Shown here one piece after another: positions 1 to 8,766 of a stretch of 64,000 bases of DNA. Every line of letters begins with the position of its first letter. Positions within the stretch are counted from its first letter, which is position 1. The stretch is from Bacteroidota bacterium (GTDB taxonomy: Bacteria; Bacteroidota; Bacteroidia; Chitinophagales; Chitinophagaceae): assembly GCA_023386235.1 (NCBI GenBank), contig JAEWKC010000005.1:62001-126000 (forward strand), in the 5' to 3' direction. The position numbers were made by a program, and so were the translations under genes. The notes under the pieces are model-generated. The model was not told where the DNA came from. It did no database searches and saw only the letters and a program-made list of their open reading frames with translations.

Positions 1-744
1 AAATATTTTGATACAATAGAGGTGAAAAGACAGCATCGCGAGTTTATTACACATACCGGTACTATTGGCGCCAAACGAATTTCCTGCGTGGCTACAGGTA
101 TTGGTCCTGATAATATTGATATAGTAATGAATGAGCTGGACGCGCTGAAGAATATTGATTTTGAAGACAGGGTAATTAAAGAAAAACTTACCTCGCTCAC
201 CGTTGTGCGCATCGGCACCTGCGGCTCGTTGCAAAACGATATTCCTGTGGATAGTAAAGTAGTAGGCACGCATGGCTTGGGTATTGATAATCTTTTAAAC
301 TATTATCGTTTAGAAAATAATGATGAAGAAAAAGAATTGATACAGCATTTCATTGCACACACGCAGCTTAACGGAAATTTTTCTTTACCCTATATCGCAT
401 CGGCAGGCACATCGGTATTAAAACATTTTGTAGACGGATTTTATCATGGTATTACCGTTACCTGTCCGGGTTTTTATGGTCCGCAGGGTCGTGTGCTGCG
501 GCTGGGGCTTCAGTTTCCCAAACTGGTAGATTCACTCACTCACTTCAGCTACGGACAACACAAGATAGTCAACTTTGAAATGGAAACCAGCGCCATTTAC
601 GGCATGGGCAAGTTGCTGGGCCATCAATGCCTGAGCATAAATACGGTAGTGGCCAACCGGGTGAACAAAACTTTTTCTAAAGATGGCAAAACTGCCGTAG
701 ATAAAACCATTCAGCAGGTGCTGCAAATACTGGCGGCTATATAA
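1..744 (+). CDS. Nucleoside phosphorylase (uridine/purine phosphorylase family), 5'-truncated by the window
   Basis: The reading frame is open from base 1 with no stop, so the GTG at 22 is probably internal and the true start lies before the window. The visible 247 codons match the PNP/UDP phosphorylase fold: an early segment SCVATGIGPDNIDIVMNEL, a VRIGTCGSLQ phosphate-binding region, and NFEMETSAIYG with the Met-Glu pair that binds ribose. The family splits nucleosides with phosphate into a free base and ribose-1-phosphate in cytosolic salvage. Uridine phosphorylase is the nearest guess, but the base specificity cannot be read from this fragment. It lies 55 bp upstream of dapF on the same strand. 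The family is clear; the specificity is inference. Confidence 0.85.
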   Translation, partial: KYFDTIEVKRQHREFITHTGTIGAKRISCVATGIGPDNIDIVMNELDALKNIDFEDRVIKEKLTSLTVVRIGTCGSLQNDIPVDSKVVGTHGLGIDNLLNYYRLENNDEEKELIQHFIAHTQLNGNFSLPYIASAGTSVLKHFVDGFYHGITVTCPGFYGPQGRVLRLGLQFPKLVDSLTHFSYGQHKIVNFEMETSAIYGMGKLLGHQCLSINTVVANRVNKTFSKDGKTAVDKTIQQVLQILAAI

Positions 745-799
745 TTGTGGCAGCATTTTTGTTTTTCTTTTTTAATATTAAAAAATAAGTTTAAGTAAA

Positions 800-1579
800 A
801 TGGTATTGCATTTTAATAAGTTTCAGGGTACAGGCAATGACTTTGTGATGATTGACGGAAGAGAACCGGTGACAGAACTGACAGAAGAAGAGATAAAAAA
901 ACTTTGCGACAGGAAGTTCGGTATCGGGGCAGACGGACTAGTCATTATCAGAAATATTGAAGGATATGATTTTGAAATGAGATATTATAATGCCAACGGT
1001 AAAGAAGGATCTATGTGCGGAAACGGCGGCAGGTGTGCGGTTCAGTTTGCAAAGAAAATCGGCATTTTAAAAAAAGAGTATCATTTTCTGGCGGTAGACG
1101 GAGAACATTTTGCATCAATAGATCTTATCAACGGATGGATAAATTTAAAAATGAAAGATGTAGATGCAGTTGAGAATTACCACGGAGATTACATTCTTGA
1201 TACGGGCAGTCCGCACTATGTAAAGCAGGTAAATAACCTGAAAGAATACGATGTGGTTACACAAGGAGAAAAGATAAGACACAGCGACCGTTTCCCGCAA
1301 GGTATAAATGTAAATTTTGTAGAGCAATTAGATGATACAACTATTTTTGTGCGCACTTTTGAGAGAGGTGTGGAAGATGAAACTTTAAGTTGCGGCACCG
1401 GAGCTACCGCCGCCGCATTGGTATTTGCTCATAATGAACGCAGCTTTAACAGGGTAGATGTAGTAACGTCCGGCGGCAGTCTTGCTGTTGATTTTGTGAA
1501 GAAAGACAACGAGGTTTTTACAGATGTATGGTTATGTGGCCCGGCTACATTTGTGTATGAAGGCAGCACCAACATTTAA
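800..1579 (+). CDS. dapF: Diaminopimelate epimerase
   Basis: The 259-residue protein has both catalytic cysteines of DapF in context: Cys73 in SMCGNGGRC and Cys198 in LSCGTGATAAAL. The N-terminal FQGTGNDFVMID signature is also present. DapF interconverts LL- and meso-diaminopimelate, the last step before meso-DAP enters peptidoglycan and lysine synthesis in the cytosol. Length is close to the family norm (about 260-280). The ATG at 800 directly precedes the conserved start VLHFNKFQGTGND, so the start is secure. The neighbouring nucleoside phosphorylase and DUF4197 genes do not suggest a dedicated lysine operon. Confidence 0.97.
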   Translation: MVLHFNKFQGTGNDFVMIDGREPVTELTEEEIKKLCDRKFGIGADGLVIIRNIEGYDFEMRYYNANGKEGSMCGNGGRCAVQFAKKIGILKKEYHFLAVDGEHFASIDLINGWINLKMKDVDAVENYHGDYILDTGSPHYVKQVNNLKEYDVVTQGEKIRHSDRFPQGINVNFVEQLDDTTIFVRTFERGVEDETLSCGTGATAAALVFAHNERSFNRVDVVTSGGSLAVDFVKKDNEVFTDVWLCGPATFVYEGSTNI

Positions 1580-1659
1580 ATGTAAACTTGTAAGATACAA
1601 TCACGTCATAAGAACAGTATAAAACAAACAAACAACTTTAACCAAAACGAATAAACAAC

Positions 1660-2376
1660 ATGAAAAAATTTGTAGTAGCTATAGCATTAGCTTCAGCCGT
1701 TGGATTCAGCTCCTGCGGCTCCACATACAATACTGGCGGAGCATTGGGCTCTATCCTCGGCGGACAAAGCAGAGAAACCTTAGCCGGAAGAGCCATCAGA
1801 GAAGTTCTGCTGAACGGTGTATTGAAAGGCATTTTTAGTTTCAGTGATAACAACTCTAACGATTTGTATAAATTACTGTTACCCAAAGACGTAGTAAACG
1901 TAGTGAACACACTAGAACAGTTAGGTTTAGGAAGTCTCGTAAGTAATTTGACCATGCAGGTAAATGAGGGCGCCAAGCAAGCTGTAAAAGCCGCTCAACC
2001 TATATTTAATAATGCTATCAGAAATATTACTATAGCAGATGCTATTCAATTGGTAAACGGCGGGCAAAACTCCATCACTAATTTTTTCAGAGAAAAAACA
2101 TCCAACGAACTTTTACAGGCTTTTACACCAATCGTTTCTGAAAAATTGAGAAGCACCGAAGCTACCGACACATACTCAAGAATCGCAAATACCATTAATG
2201 CTTTACCCATCAGCAATAATAAAATTTCCAGCAATCTGTCGGAGTTTGTAGCACAACAGGCCATGAACGCCATGTTTGGATTGATAGCGAATGAAGAAGT
2301 AAATATTCGCCAGAATGTAGCGGCACGTACAACCGATGTTTTAAGAACAGTATTTGCTAATCCGGGTCGGTTTTAA
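1660..2376 (+). CDS. DUF4197 family lipoprotein
   Basis: The 238-residue protein begins with a lipoprotein signal ending in GFSSC (Cys19), so it is probably anchored in a membrane facing the periplasm. The rest is a mainly helical domain of the DUF4197 type: a stretch around LAGRAIREVLLNGVLKGI, then LPKDVVNVVNTLEQLGLGSL, alternating hydrophobic helices and a conserved-looking segment TIADAIQLVNGGQNSITNFF. DUF4197 has no established biochemical function. The gene stands alone between dapF and the convergent araC gene, with a hairpin at 2402-2436 after its stop. The family call rests on pattern recognition of the helical repeats. Confidence 0.75.
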   Translation: MKKFVVAIALASAVGFSSCGSTYNTGGALGSILGGQSRETLAGRAIREVLLNGVLKGIFSFSDNNSNDLYKLLLPKDVVNVVNTLEQLGLGSLVSNLTMQVNEGAKQAVKAAQPIFNNAIRNITIADAIQLVNGGQNSITNFFREKTSNELLQAFTPIVSEKLRSTEATDTYSRIANTINALPISNNKISSNLSEFVAQQAMNAMFGLIANEEVNIRQNVAARTTDVLRTVFANPGRF

Positions 2377-2401
2377 AGAGATAAAAAAAACATCTAGAAG
2401 C

Positions 2402-2436
2402 AATAAGGTAGTGTTAAGTATTAATACTGCCTTATT
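2402..2436. terminator. Hairpin between convergent DUF4197 and araC genes
   Basis: AATAAGGTAGT (2402-2412) pairs with ACTGCCTTATT (2426-2436): an 11-bp stem with one G-T position and a 13-base loop. It is followed by CTTTTATAA. It sits between two gene ends pointing at each other (2376 and 2453), so it could serve both strands. Confidence 0.55.
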
Positions 2437-2452
2437 CTTTTATAACCACTTT

Positions 2453-3346
2453 TTAAAAAGAATAATTTTCTTCTTCTTTTTTAAATTTGGCAATGTATTC
2501 CTTGGGCGAGAAATTGGTTATTTTTTTAAAATGCCGGTTGAAGTTAGCTATGTTGTTGAATCCTGATTCATAACATATTTGCGATACAGATAAATTACCC
2601 TTTAATAATAATTTACACGCGCATCCTATTCTTAACTCGGTAAGATATTCCATTAAAGATTTGCCGGTATTGTTTTTAAAAAATCTGCAGAAAGCACTTT
2701 CGTTCATGTAGGCTATTTGTGCCACCGATTGTAGTTTTATGTCGTTTACATATTCCCGGTTCAAATAGGCCAGCACATTCATCAGCCGGTTGTCTTCCAC
2801 ATTGCCGGGTTCATTATTCGCATTAAAGTCTTCACTCAGCAACCTTTTAGAATTAGAAGAAGCCATCAATGATAATATTTTCAGGCACTCCAGCAGCTTG
2901 CTTAATCCATCCATGTTTACCATAGAAAGAATTCTTTTTCTGATCTCTTTATTTTCGGCGTTATTAGAAAAATGGATGCCATGTTTTGCATCTGCCAGCA
3001 ATGTTTTTATCTTAAAAAATTCGGGATAGCTGTCAATAGCTTCTTCAAACATATTTTTAGAGAACTGAACAGTCACGGCATGCACGCGCAACTTTGGATT
3101 TTTATGATAGTAAATATCATCGTTCCTATACATGTGCGGCAGATAGCTGCCCAGAAGCGTAAGGTCTTGTGGACCAAAAGCTTCTATACTGTTGCCAACA
3201 AACCGCGAACCGATACTTTTGAGTATATAAACTATTTCATACTCGCCGTGAAAATGCCAGGGATATTTAAAATGATCGTAATCGCACCATTTTACTTTTA
3301 AGGGTGTGCCGGTGGTCATTTCCAGCTGTTCGTGCATTATTTTCAT
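2453..3346 (-). CDS. AraC-family transcriptional regulator with cupin sensor domain
   Basis: The 297-residue protein has an N-terminal cupin-like ligand domain (HFHGEYEIVY near residue 32, then LTLLGSYLPHMY) and a C-terminal double helix-turn-helix (about residues 190-290) with MNESAFCRFFKNNTGKSLMEYL, SVSQICYESGFNNIANFNRHFK and the terminal FSPKEYI motif. This is the sugar-responsive AraC/XylS layout. It lies divergently from the first susC, so it is the natural candidate regulator of the locus. Its own promoter and the uxuA promoter both carry TGCAAA-N15-TGCAAA, a plausible AraC-type direct-repeat site. The sugar ligand is unknown. Confidence 0.92.
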   Translation of the reverse strand: MKIMHEQLEMTTGTPLKVKWCDYDHFKYPWHFHGEYEIVYILKSIGSRFVGNSIEAFGPQDLTLLGSYLPHMYRNDDIYYHKNPKLRVHAVTVQFSKNMFEEAIDSYPEFFKIKTLLADAKHGIHFSNNAENKEIRKRILSMVNMDGLSKLLECLKILSLMASSNSKRLLSEDFNANNEPGNVEDNRLMNVLAYLNREYVNDIKLQSVAQIAYMNESAFCRFFKNNTGKSLMEYLTELRIGCACKLLLKGNLSVSQICYESGFNNIANFNRHFKKITNFSPKEYIAKFKKEEENYSF

Positions 3347-3540
3347 AATAATAACATTTTGTGCAAAGATATTAGTAGTAGTTGCAAATATAATACTTGT
3401 TAGCTTTTTATATTGCTGTTAATTTTACATAAATGTTAAAAATGAGAAGATTTCTGAAATTTAACATAAAAAATGCTTGGCGAATAGGTTGTGTGATTTT
3501 GAAAAGACAGTGAATGAATAAGTTTTTGCAACGACCAAAT
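3347..3540. promoter_or_regulatory. Divergent araC / susC-1 intergenic region with araC promoter and TGCAAA direct repeats
   Basis: On the minus strand TATCTTTG (3371-3364) matches the Bacteroidota -7 consensus TAnnTTTG. It would give an araC transcript starting about 10 bases before the start codon. TGCAAA occurs at 3362-3367 and 3383-3388, exactly 21 bp apart. The first copy overlaps the -7 box, a position that would suit autorepression. On the plus strand TGATTTTG (3494-3501) is a weaker -7 candidate for susC-1. No convincing -33 element was found on either strand. Confidence 0.45.
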
Positions 3541-3561
3541 AAATAAATATAAACACATGAA

Positions 3562-3645
3562 ATGAGCACGAAGATTTTCTACAGTGATTTTAGAAGATTA
3601 TTTAGCGAATTCCATGTGACCACCAGGAAAAATAAATATAAACAC
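3562..3645 (+). other. Leader peptide region of susC-1 (MSxK...SEFH type), in frame with susC
   Basis: The ATG at 3562 opens a frame MSTKIFYSDFRRLFSEFH followed by VTTRKN and runs without a stop into the susC signal peptide at 3646. Its first 18 residues share the pattern MSxK(10)SEFH with a separate 22-codon ORF at 24595. A 22-bp sequence ending in ATGAAA is present both at 3541-3562 and at 3630-3651, so the leader is bracketed by a direct repeat. It may be an N-terminal extension of SusC or a separate regulatory leader; the sequence does not decide. Confidence 0.45.
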
Positions 3646-6600
3646 ATGAAAGTAAAAAAAAGATTATCTGCGGTTAAGCGACTAGTAATGTTTCTTGCTT
3701 TTGCAATTTGCGTTACGTTCGTGAATGCACAGGTTGTAAGAGATACAACCGTAAGTGGCAAGGTCTTTAATGAGTTAGGGGAGCCTTTAAACGGAGCTAC
3801 TGTTTTGCATGTAGCATCCAATACCGGTACCTTTACAAACAGTTTGGGAGAGTTTTTTATTACTGTTCCGGATACGGCCTCCGTTAATGTTTCTTATTCA
3901 GGCTATCAGCCTGTGTATGTTTATGTAAGAGATACCATGATAGGCAATGTAATTCTTGAGCCTACACTCGGCGAAGGAGATGTGGTGGTAGTGGCCTACG
4001 GTACACAAAGAAAATCGGAGGTAGTGGGCTCTGTTACTACCGTAAAGCCTGAAGATCTTAAAGTACCTTCCAGTAACCTTACCACAGCAATAGCAGGTAG
4101 AGTAGCGGGTGTGATCGCTTATCAGAGAACGGGTGAGCCCGGCGCCGATAATGCTGAATTCTTTATCCGTGGTGTTACTACATTCGGGTATAAACAAGAT
4201 CCGCTGATTTTAATAGATGGAATAGAAGTAACCACTACTGATCTGGCCCGATTGAATGTGGATGATCTTGCCGACTTCTCTATATATAAAGATGCTACCG
4301 CAACCGCGCTCTATGGAGCCAGAGGCGCCAATGGCGTTATTTCCGTTACTACCAAGCAGGGGCGCGAGGGTGCTGCAAAAATAGCCTTAAGAGTAGAAGG
4401 TTCAATGTCTATGCCTACTACCGATGTAGAACTGGCAGACCCCGTTACTTACATGAAATTGAATAACGAAGCGGTATTGACCAGAGATCCATTGGGCAGG
4501 CTTTTGTATACTGATGATAAAATTGAAAATACTATACCCGGTTCCGGATCCATTATATATCCTGCTACAGACTGGCGCAAAGAATTGATGAGAGATTATA
4601 CTTTTAATCAACGTGTAAATATGAACGTAAGCGGCGGCGGTAAAGTAGCGAGGTATTTTGTTGCAGGCGCATTTAATCAGGATAATGGTGTATTAAAGGT
4701 AGACAACAGGAACAATTTTAACAGCAACATTAACCTAAAGACTTATTCTTTACGAAGCAATGTAAATGTAAATGTGTTTCCAACCACGGAAATGATCATC
4801 CGTCTTTCCGGGTTGTTTGATGACTATACGGGACCCATTTATTCCGGCGGCGGCTTTTATACAAGAGTAATGCGCGCCAATCCGGTTTTATTTCCGGCGT
4901 ATTATCCTAAAGATGAAGATCATCAGTTTGTAGAGCATATTATGTTCGGTAACTACGATTTGGGTAATTACCTGAATCCTTATGCAGATCTGGTCAGAGG
5001 ATACAGGGAATACTCTCGTGCCAACATCAATGCGCAAATGGAATTGAAGCAAGATTTAAAATTTATTACACAAGGATTAAGAGCGCGCGCCCGATTTAAT
5101 ACGCAGCGCAATTCATTCTTTGACGTCAGAAGACAATACAATCCTTTCTATTACCAGCTGGGCAGTTACAATACAAGAGAAAATACTTATCAAATAGGAA
5201 TTATCAATGAAAATACGGGTACTGAATATTTAAATTACAATGAAGGAGAAAAAATAGTAAATTCATCTGTTTACATTGAAACTGCACTAGATTATTCCAG
5301 GTTGTTCAATGCCAAACACAGCGTTAGCGGCATGCTTATCTACATTATGCGCAATGAATTGACTGGTAATGCCGGGTCATTGATCAATTCCCTGCCTTAT
5401 CGCAATCTGGGCCTTTCAGGAAGAGCCACGTATGGATATGATAATCGTTATTATGTAGAGTTTAACTTTGGCTATAATGCTTCCGAAAGATTTCATAAAT
5501 CACACCGCTGGGGTTTCTTCCCATCCGCGGGTGTAGCGTGGACTGTATCTAATGAAAAGTTTTGGGAAAATTTAAAACCATCAATCAATAACCTAAAGTT
5601 AAGAGCTACCTATGGTTTGGTGGGTAATGACGCTTTAGGAAATCAGCGATTCCTGTATCTGTCTGAGATAAATCCGAATGCTAGCGGTATGGGTGCAACT
5701 TTTGGCCGTGAAAACGGGTATACACGCAACGGCTATCAGATTTTAAGGTATTCCGATCCCAATATCACTTGGGAAACTGCCCGAAAATCGAACGTAGCTT
5801 TAGAGTTGGGACTTTTCCGTAAGCTGGATATCATTGCGGAGTATTTTACCGAGCATCGTTACAATATCTTTCAGCAGAGAACTATTCCTGCTTCCATGGG
5901 TTTGGCGGCTGTACCGTATGCAAATATTGGGGAAGCTACTAACGAAGGTGTGGACATTTCATTAAACTATAACCACAATTTCAATAGAGATGTATGGCTG
6001 CAAGGAATGGCCAACTTTACGTATGCTACCAGTAAGTATTTGGTTTTTGAAGAATACGATTATCGCGATGCCTGGTGGCGTTCAAGAGTTGGTTATCCTA
6101 TCAATCAGCAGTTCGGTTACATTGCAGAGAGCTTGTTTGCAGACGACGCCGAAGTAGCTAATTCTCCGCGCCAGTTTGGCCAGTATGCTGCCGGGGATAT
6201 AAAATTTAAAGATGTGAATAATGATGGTGTTATTACAAGCCTGGACATGGTACCACTGGGTTTTCCTACCACGCCGGAAATAGTGTATGGGTTTGGTTTC
6301 TCTTTCGGGTATAAGAATCTTGACATGTCCGCATTTTTCCAGGGTGCGGCGCGTGAATCCTTTTGGATAAATCCTGAAGCTACAGCGCCTTTCACACCCT
6401 ATTATTACAGCGATGAGGAGAGAAACTCCGGTACATTGTTTACCAATCAATTATTAAAAGCTTATGCAGATAGTTATTGGTCTGAAGAAAATAGGGATCT
6501 GTATGCTACATGGCCTCGCTTAAGTACTTATCAAATTGCCAACAATACACCACGTAGTACCTGGTTCATGCGCAATGGCGCTTTCTTAAGGCTGAAGCAG

Positions 6601-6792
6601 GTAGAATTGGGGTATACGTTTCCTCAAAAGCTTGTTTCCAGAGCAGGTATGTCAAGTGTCAGAATTTATGCCAACTCCAGTAATCCATACTTGTGGAGCA
6701 GCTTTAAGTTGTGGGATGTAGAAATGGCAGGCAATGGATTGAGGTATCCTATACAGAAAGTGTTTAATCTTGGTTTGAATGTTAATTTTTAA
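3646..6792 (+). CDS. SusC/RagA-type TonB-linked outer-membrane transporter (first pair)
   Basis: From the ATG at 3646 the product is 1048 residues. It has a signal peptide (MKVKKRLSAVKRLVMFLAF, cut near FVNAQ), a carboxypeptidase-regulatory-like beta-sandwich (TVSGKVFNELGEPLNGATV), a plug starting near VVAYGTQRKSEVVGSV with GVTTFGYKQDPLILIDG, and a long 22-strand barrel ending in VFNLGLNVNF with the terminal Phe. SusC proteins import oligosaccharides across the outer membrane using TonB energy, with SusD as lid. I chose 3646 because the signal peptide starts there, but the frame is open back to 3562 (see leader entry). The SusD partner starts 46 bp downstream, so co-transcription is likely. 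Confidence 0.95.
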   Translation: MKVKKRLSAVKRLVMFLAFAICVTFVNAQVVRDTTVSGKVFNELGEPLNGATVLHVASNTGTFTNSLGEFFITVPDTASVNVSYSGYQPVYVYVRDTMIGNVILEPTLGEGDVVVVAYGTQRKSEVVGSVTTVKPEDLKVPSSNLTTAIAGRVAGVIAYQRTGEPGADNAEFFIRGVTTFGYKQDPLILIDGIEVTTTDLARLNVDDLADFSIYKDATATALYGARGANGVISVTTKQGREGAAKIALRVEGSMSMPTTDVELADPVTYMKLNNEAVLTRDPLGRLLYTDDKIENTIPGSGSIIYPATDWRKELMRDYTFNQRVNMNVSGGGKVARYFVAGAFNQDNGVLKVDNRNNFNSNINLKTYSLRSNVNVNVFPTTEMIIRLSGLFDDYTGPIYSGGGFYTRVMRANPVLFPAYYPKDEDHQFVEHIMFGNYDLGNYLNPYADLVRGYREYSRANINAQMELKQDLKFITQGLRARARFNTQRNSFFDVRRQYNPFYYQLGSYNTRENTYQIGIINENTGTEYLNYNEGEKIVNSSVYIETALDYSRLFNAKHSVSGMLIYIMRNELTGNAGSLINSLPYRNLGLSGRATYGYDNRYYVEFNFGYNASERFHKSHRWGFFPSAGVAWTVSNEKFWENLKPSINNLKLRATYGLVGNDALGNQRFLYLSEINPNASGMGATFGRENGYTRNGYQILRYSDPNITWETARKSNVALELGLFRKLDIIAEYFTEHRYNIFQQRTIPASMGLAAVPYANIGEATNEGVDISLNYNHNFNRDVWLQGMANFTYATSKYLVFEEYDYRDAWWRSRVGYPINQQFGYIAESLFADDAEVANSPRQFGQYAAGDIKFKDVNNDGVITSLDMVPLGFPTTPEIVYGFGFSFGYKNLDMSAFFQGAARESFWINPEATAPFTPYYYSDEERNSGTLFTNQLLKAYADSYWSEENRDLYATWPRLSTYQIANNTPRSTWFMRNGAFLRLKQVELGYTFPQKLVSRAGMSSVRIYANSSNPYLWSSFKLWDVEMAGNGLRYPIQKVFNLGLNVNF

Positions 6793-6838
6793 AAGTAAGA
6801 TGAGCTTATCTTAATTAAGAAAAATAAAAATATTGAAG

Positions 6839-8728
6839 ATGAAAAATAAGTTGTTTATATATTCATTATGTGCCATGTTGTTGATATCGTGTAATAAATA
6901 TCTCGATATTGTGCCCGATAATATAGCCACTATTGAACAAGCGTTTAATATGCGCAATACGGCAGAGCGTTATCTGTTTACATGCTACAGCTATATGCCC
7001 GAGCATAGCAATATAGGCCAAAACCCGGCACTGACCGCGGGAGATGAAATCTGGCTGCACAATAATTATTCGCAACCGGGCTGGCAAATTGCTCAGGGGT
7101 TTCAGTCTGTTACCAGTCCTTATTTAAACTACTGGCAGGGTTCGTCCGGAGCTAAAGATCTGTATGAAGGCATAAGACAATGTAATATTTTCCTGGAAAA
7201 TATAGGCAGAGTGCCCGATATGGACGAGTTTGAAAAAAGGCGCTGGGCGGCAGAAGCAAAATTTCTGAAAGCGTATTACCATTTCTACCTGTTGCGTATG
7301 TACGGTCCTATTTCTATTAAAAAAGAAAATATACCGGTAAACGCCGAGCCTGAAGAGGTAAGAGCTTACCGCGATCCGGTTGACGATGTATTCAACTACA
7401 TTGTAGAGTTGATAGATGAAGCGAGTGTGGATCTGCCGGAAACCATTGTAGCGGAAGCTACGGAGCTGGGTAGAATTACTAAACCCATAGCGCTGTCAAT
7501 GAAAGCTTATATGCTGGTAGTAGCTGCAAGTCCTTTATTCAACGGAAATACGGACTATGCTAATTTTAAAGATAACAGAGGTACAGCTCTTTTTAATGCC
7601 ACTTTCGATGCACAGAAATGGGCAAAAGCGGTAGACGCCTGTCGGGCAGCTATTGATCTCTGCGAAACGCTTGGTTACAAATTATACTATTATTCTCAAA
7701 GCGGAAGACAGTATAACGTTTCCGCTGAAATAAGAACACAGATGAATATAAGAAATACGGTGAATGAAAAATGGAATTATGAAGTGATCTGGGGCAATAC
7801 CAACAGCATAACCAATAATATGCAGGTGCAATCTACTCCGCGCGGACTGGATCCGGCAATGGTTGCATACCAGCATGCAAGAGGCAATGCGGCTGTACCC
7901 CTGAAAATAGCCGATATGTTTTACACGCAAAACGGGGTGCCTATAGACGAAGATAAAACCTGGCATTACAACACGCGTTTTACTATTCAAAATGGTACAG
8001 ATGCCACTAAGTATTATATCAAAACGGGTTATCCTACAGCATTGACTAATTACAACAGAGAGCCCAGATTTTATGCCGATTTAGGCTTCGATGGCGGCAT
8101 CTGGTATGGCCAGGGCAAGTATAATGACAATGATACCTGGTTTGTTTCTGCAAAGCGTGGAAATCCGGCTGCGAATGTATCTCCGCTCACATTCAACGTT
8201 ACGGGTATCTGGCCCAAAAAATATGTGAATTATGTAAACGTAATACAGCAGTCAGGATATACGGTAGATACCTATCCGTGGCCGGTTATGCGCCTGGCAA
8301 ATTTATATTTATTATATGCTGAAGCATTGAATGAAACAGATGGCCCTTCCGCGCAGGTATACGAAATGCTTGACCTTATAAGAACAAGAGCCGGGCTTCC
8401 GGGCGTATTGGAGTCATGGAGCAACTATTCCAGGAATCCTGCAAAGCCAACAACACAGCAGGGATTAAGAGAGATTATACATCGGGAAAGAATGATTGAG
8501 CTGGCATTTGAGGGCCAAAGATTCTGGGATTTGAGAAGATGGAAAAAAGCTATTGAAGAATATAATAAGCCCATCTCGGGTTGGGATATTGAACAAAGAA
8601 CCCCCGAAGCTTATTACAGAGAAAGAGTGCTGCACATGCAAAGCTTTACTACGCGCGATTACCTATGGCCGATTGCAGAATCTGAAGTATTAGCAAATAA
8701 AAATGTAGTGCAAAACCCGGGATGGTAA
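6839..8728 (+). CDS. SusD/RagB-type glycan-binding lipoprotein (first pair)
   Basis: The ATG at 6839 gives about 629 residues starting with a lipoprotein signal ending in LLISC (Cys18). An in-frame TTG six bases earlier is a less likely start. SusD features follow: an N-terminal NKYLDIVPDN segment, TPR-like helices (KRRWAAEAKFLKAYYHFYLLRMYG), and a C-terminal block with RLANLYLLYAEALNETDG, IRTRAGLPGV and ERMIELAFEGQRFWDLRRWK. SusD proteins sit on the cell surface, bind the polysaccharide and cap the SusC barrel. The gene overlaps nothing upstream and is followed closely by a DUF5000 lipoprotein. Confidence 0.95.
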   Translation: MKNKLFIYSLCAMLLISCNKYLDIVPDNIATIEQAFNMRNTAERYLFTCYSYMPEHSNIGQNPALTAGDEIWLHNNYSQPGWQIAQGFQSVTSPYLNYWQGSSGAKDLYEGIRQCNIFLENIGRVPDMDEFEKRRWAAEAKFLKAYYHFYLLRMYGPISIKKENIPVNAEPEEVRAYRDPVDDVFNYIVELIDEASVDLPETIVAEATELGRITKPIALSMKAYMLVVAASPLFNGNTDYANFKDNRGTALFNATFDAQKWAKAVDACRAAIDLCETLGYKLYYYSQSGRQYNVSAEIRTQMNIRNTVNEKWNYEVIWGNTNSITNNMQVQSTPRGLDPAMVAYQHARGNAAVPLKIADMFYTQNGVPIDEDKTWHYNTRFTIQNGTDATKYYIKTGYPTALTNYNREPRFYADLGFDGGIWYGQGKYNDNDTWFVSAKRGNPAANVSPLTFNVTGIWPKKYVNYVNVIQQSGYTVDTYPWPVMRLANLYLLYAEALNETDGPSAQVYEMLDLIRTRAGLPGVLESWSNYSRNPAKPTTQQGLREIIHRERMIELAFEGQRFWDLRRWKKAIEEYNKPISGWDIEQRTPEAYYRERVLHMQSFTTRDYLWPIAESEVLANKNVVQNPGW

Positions 8729-8766
8729 TAATAAATTTAATTATAAATATTCTAAATGTGAATTGT

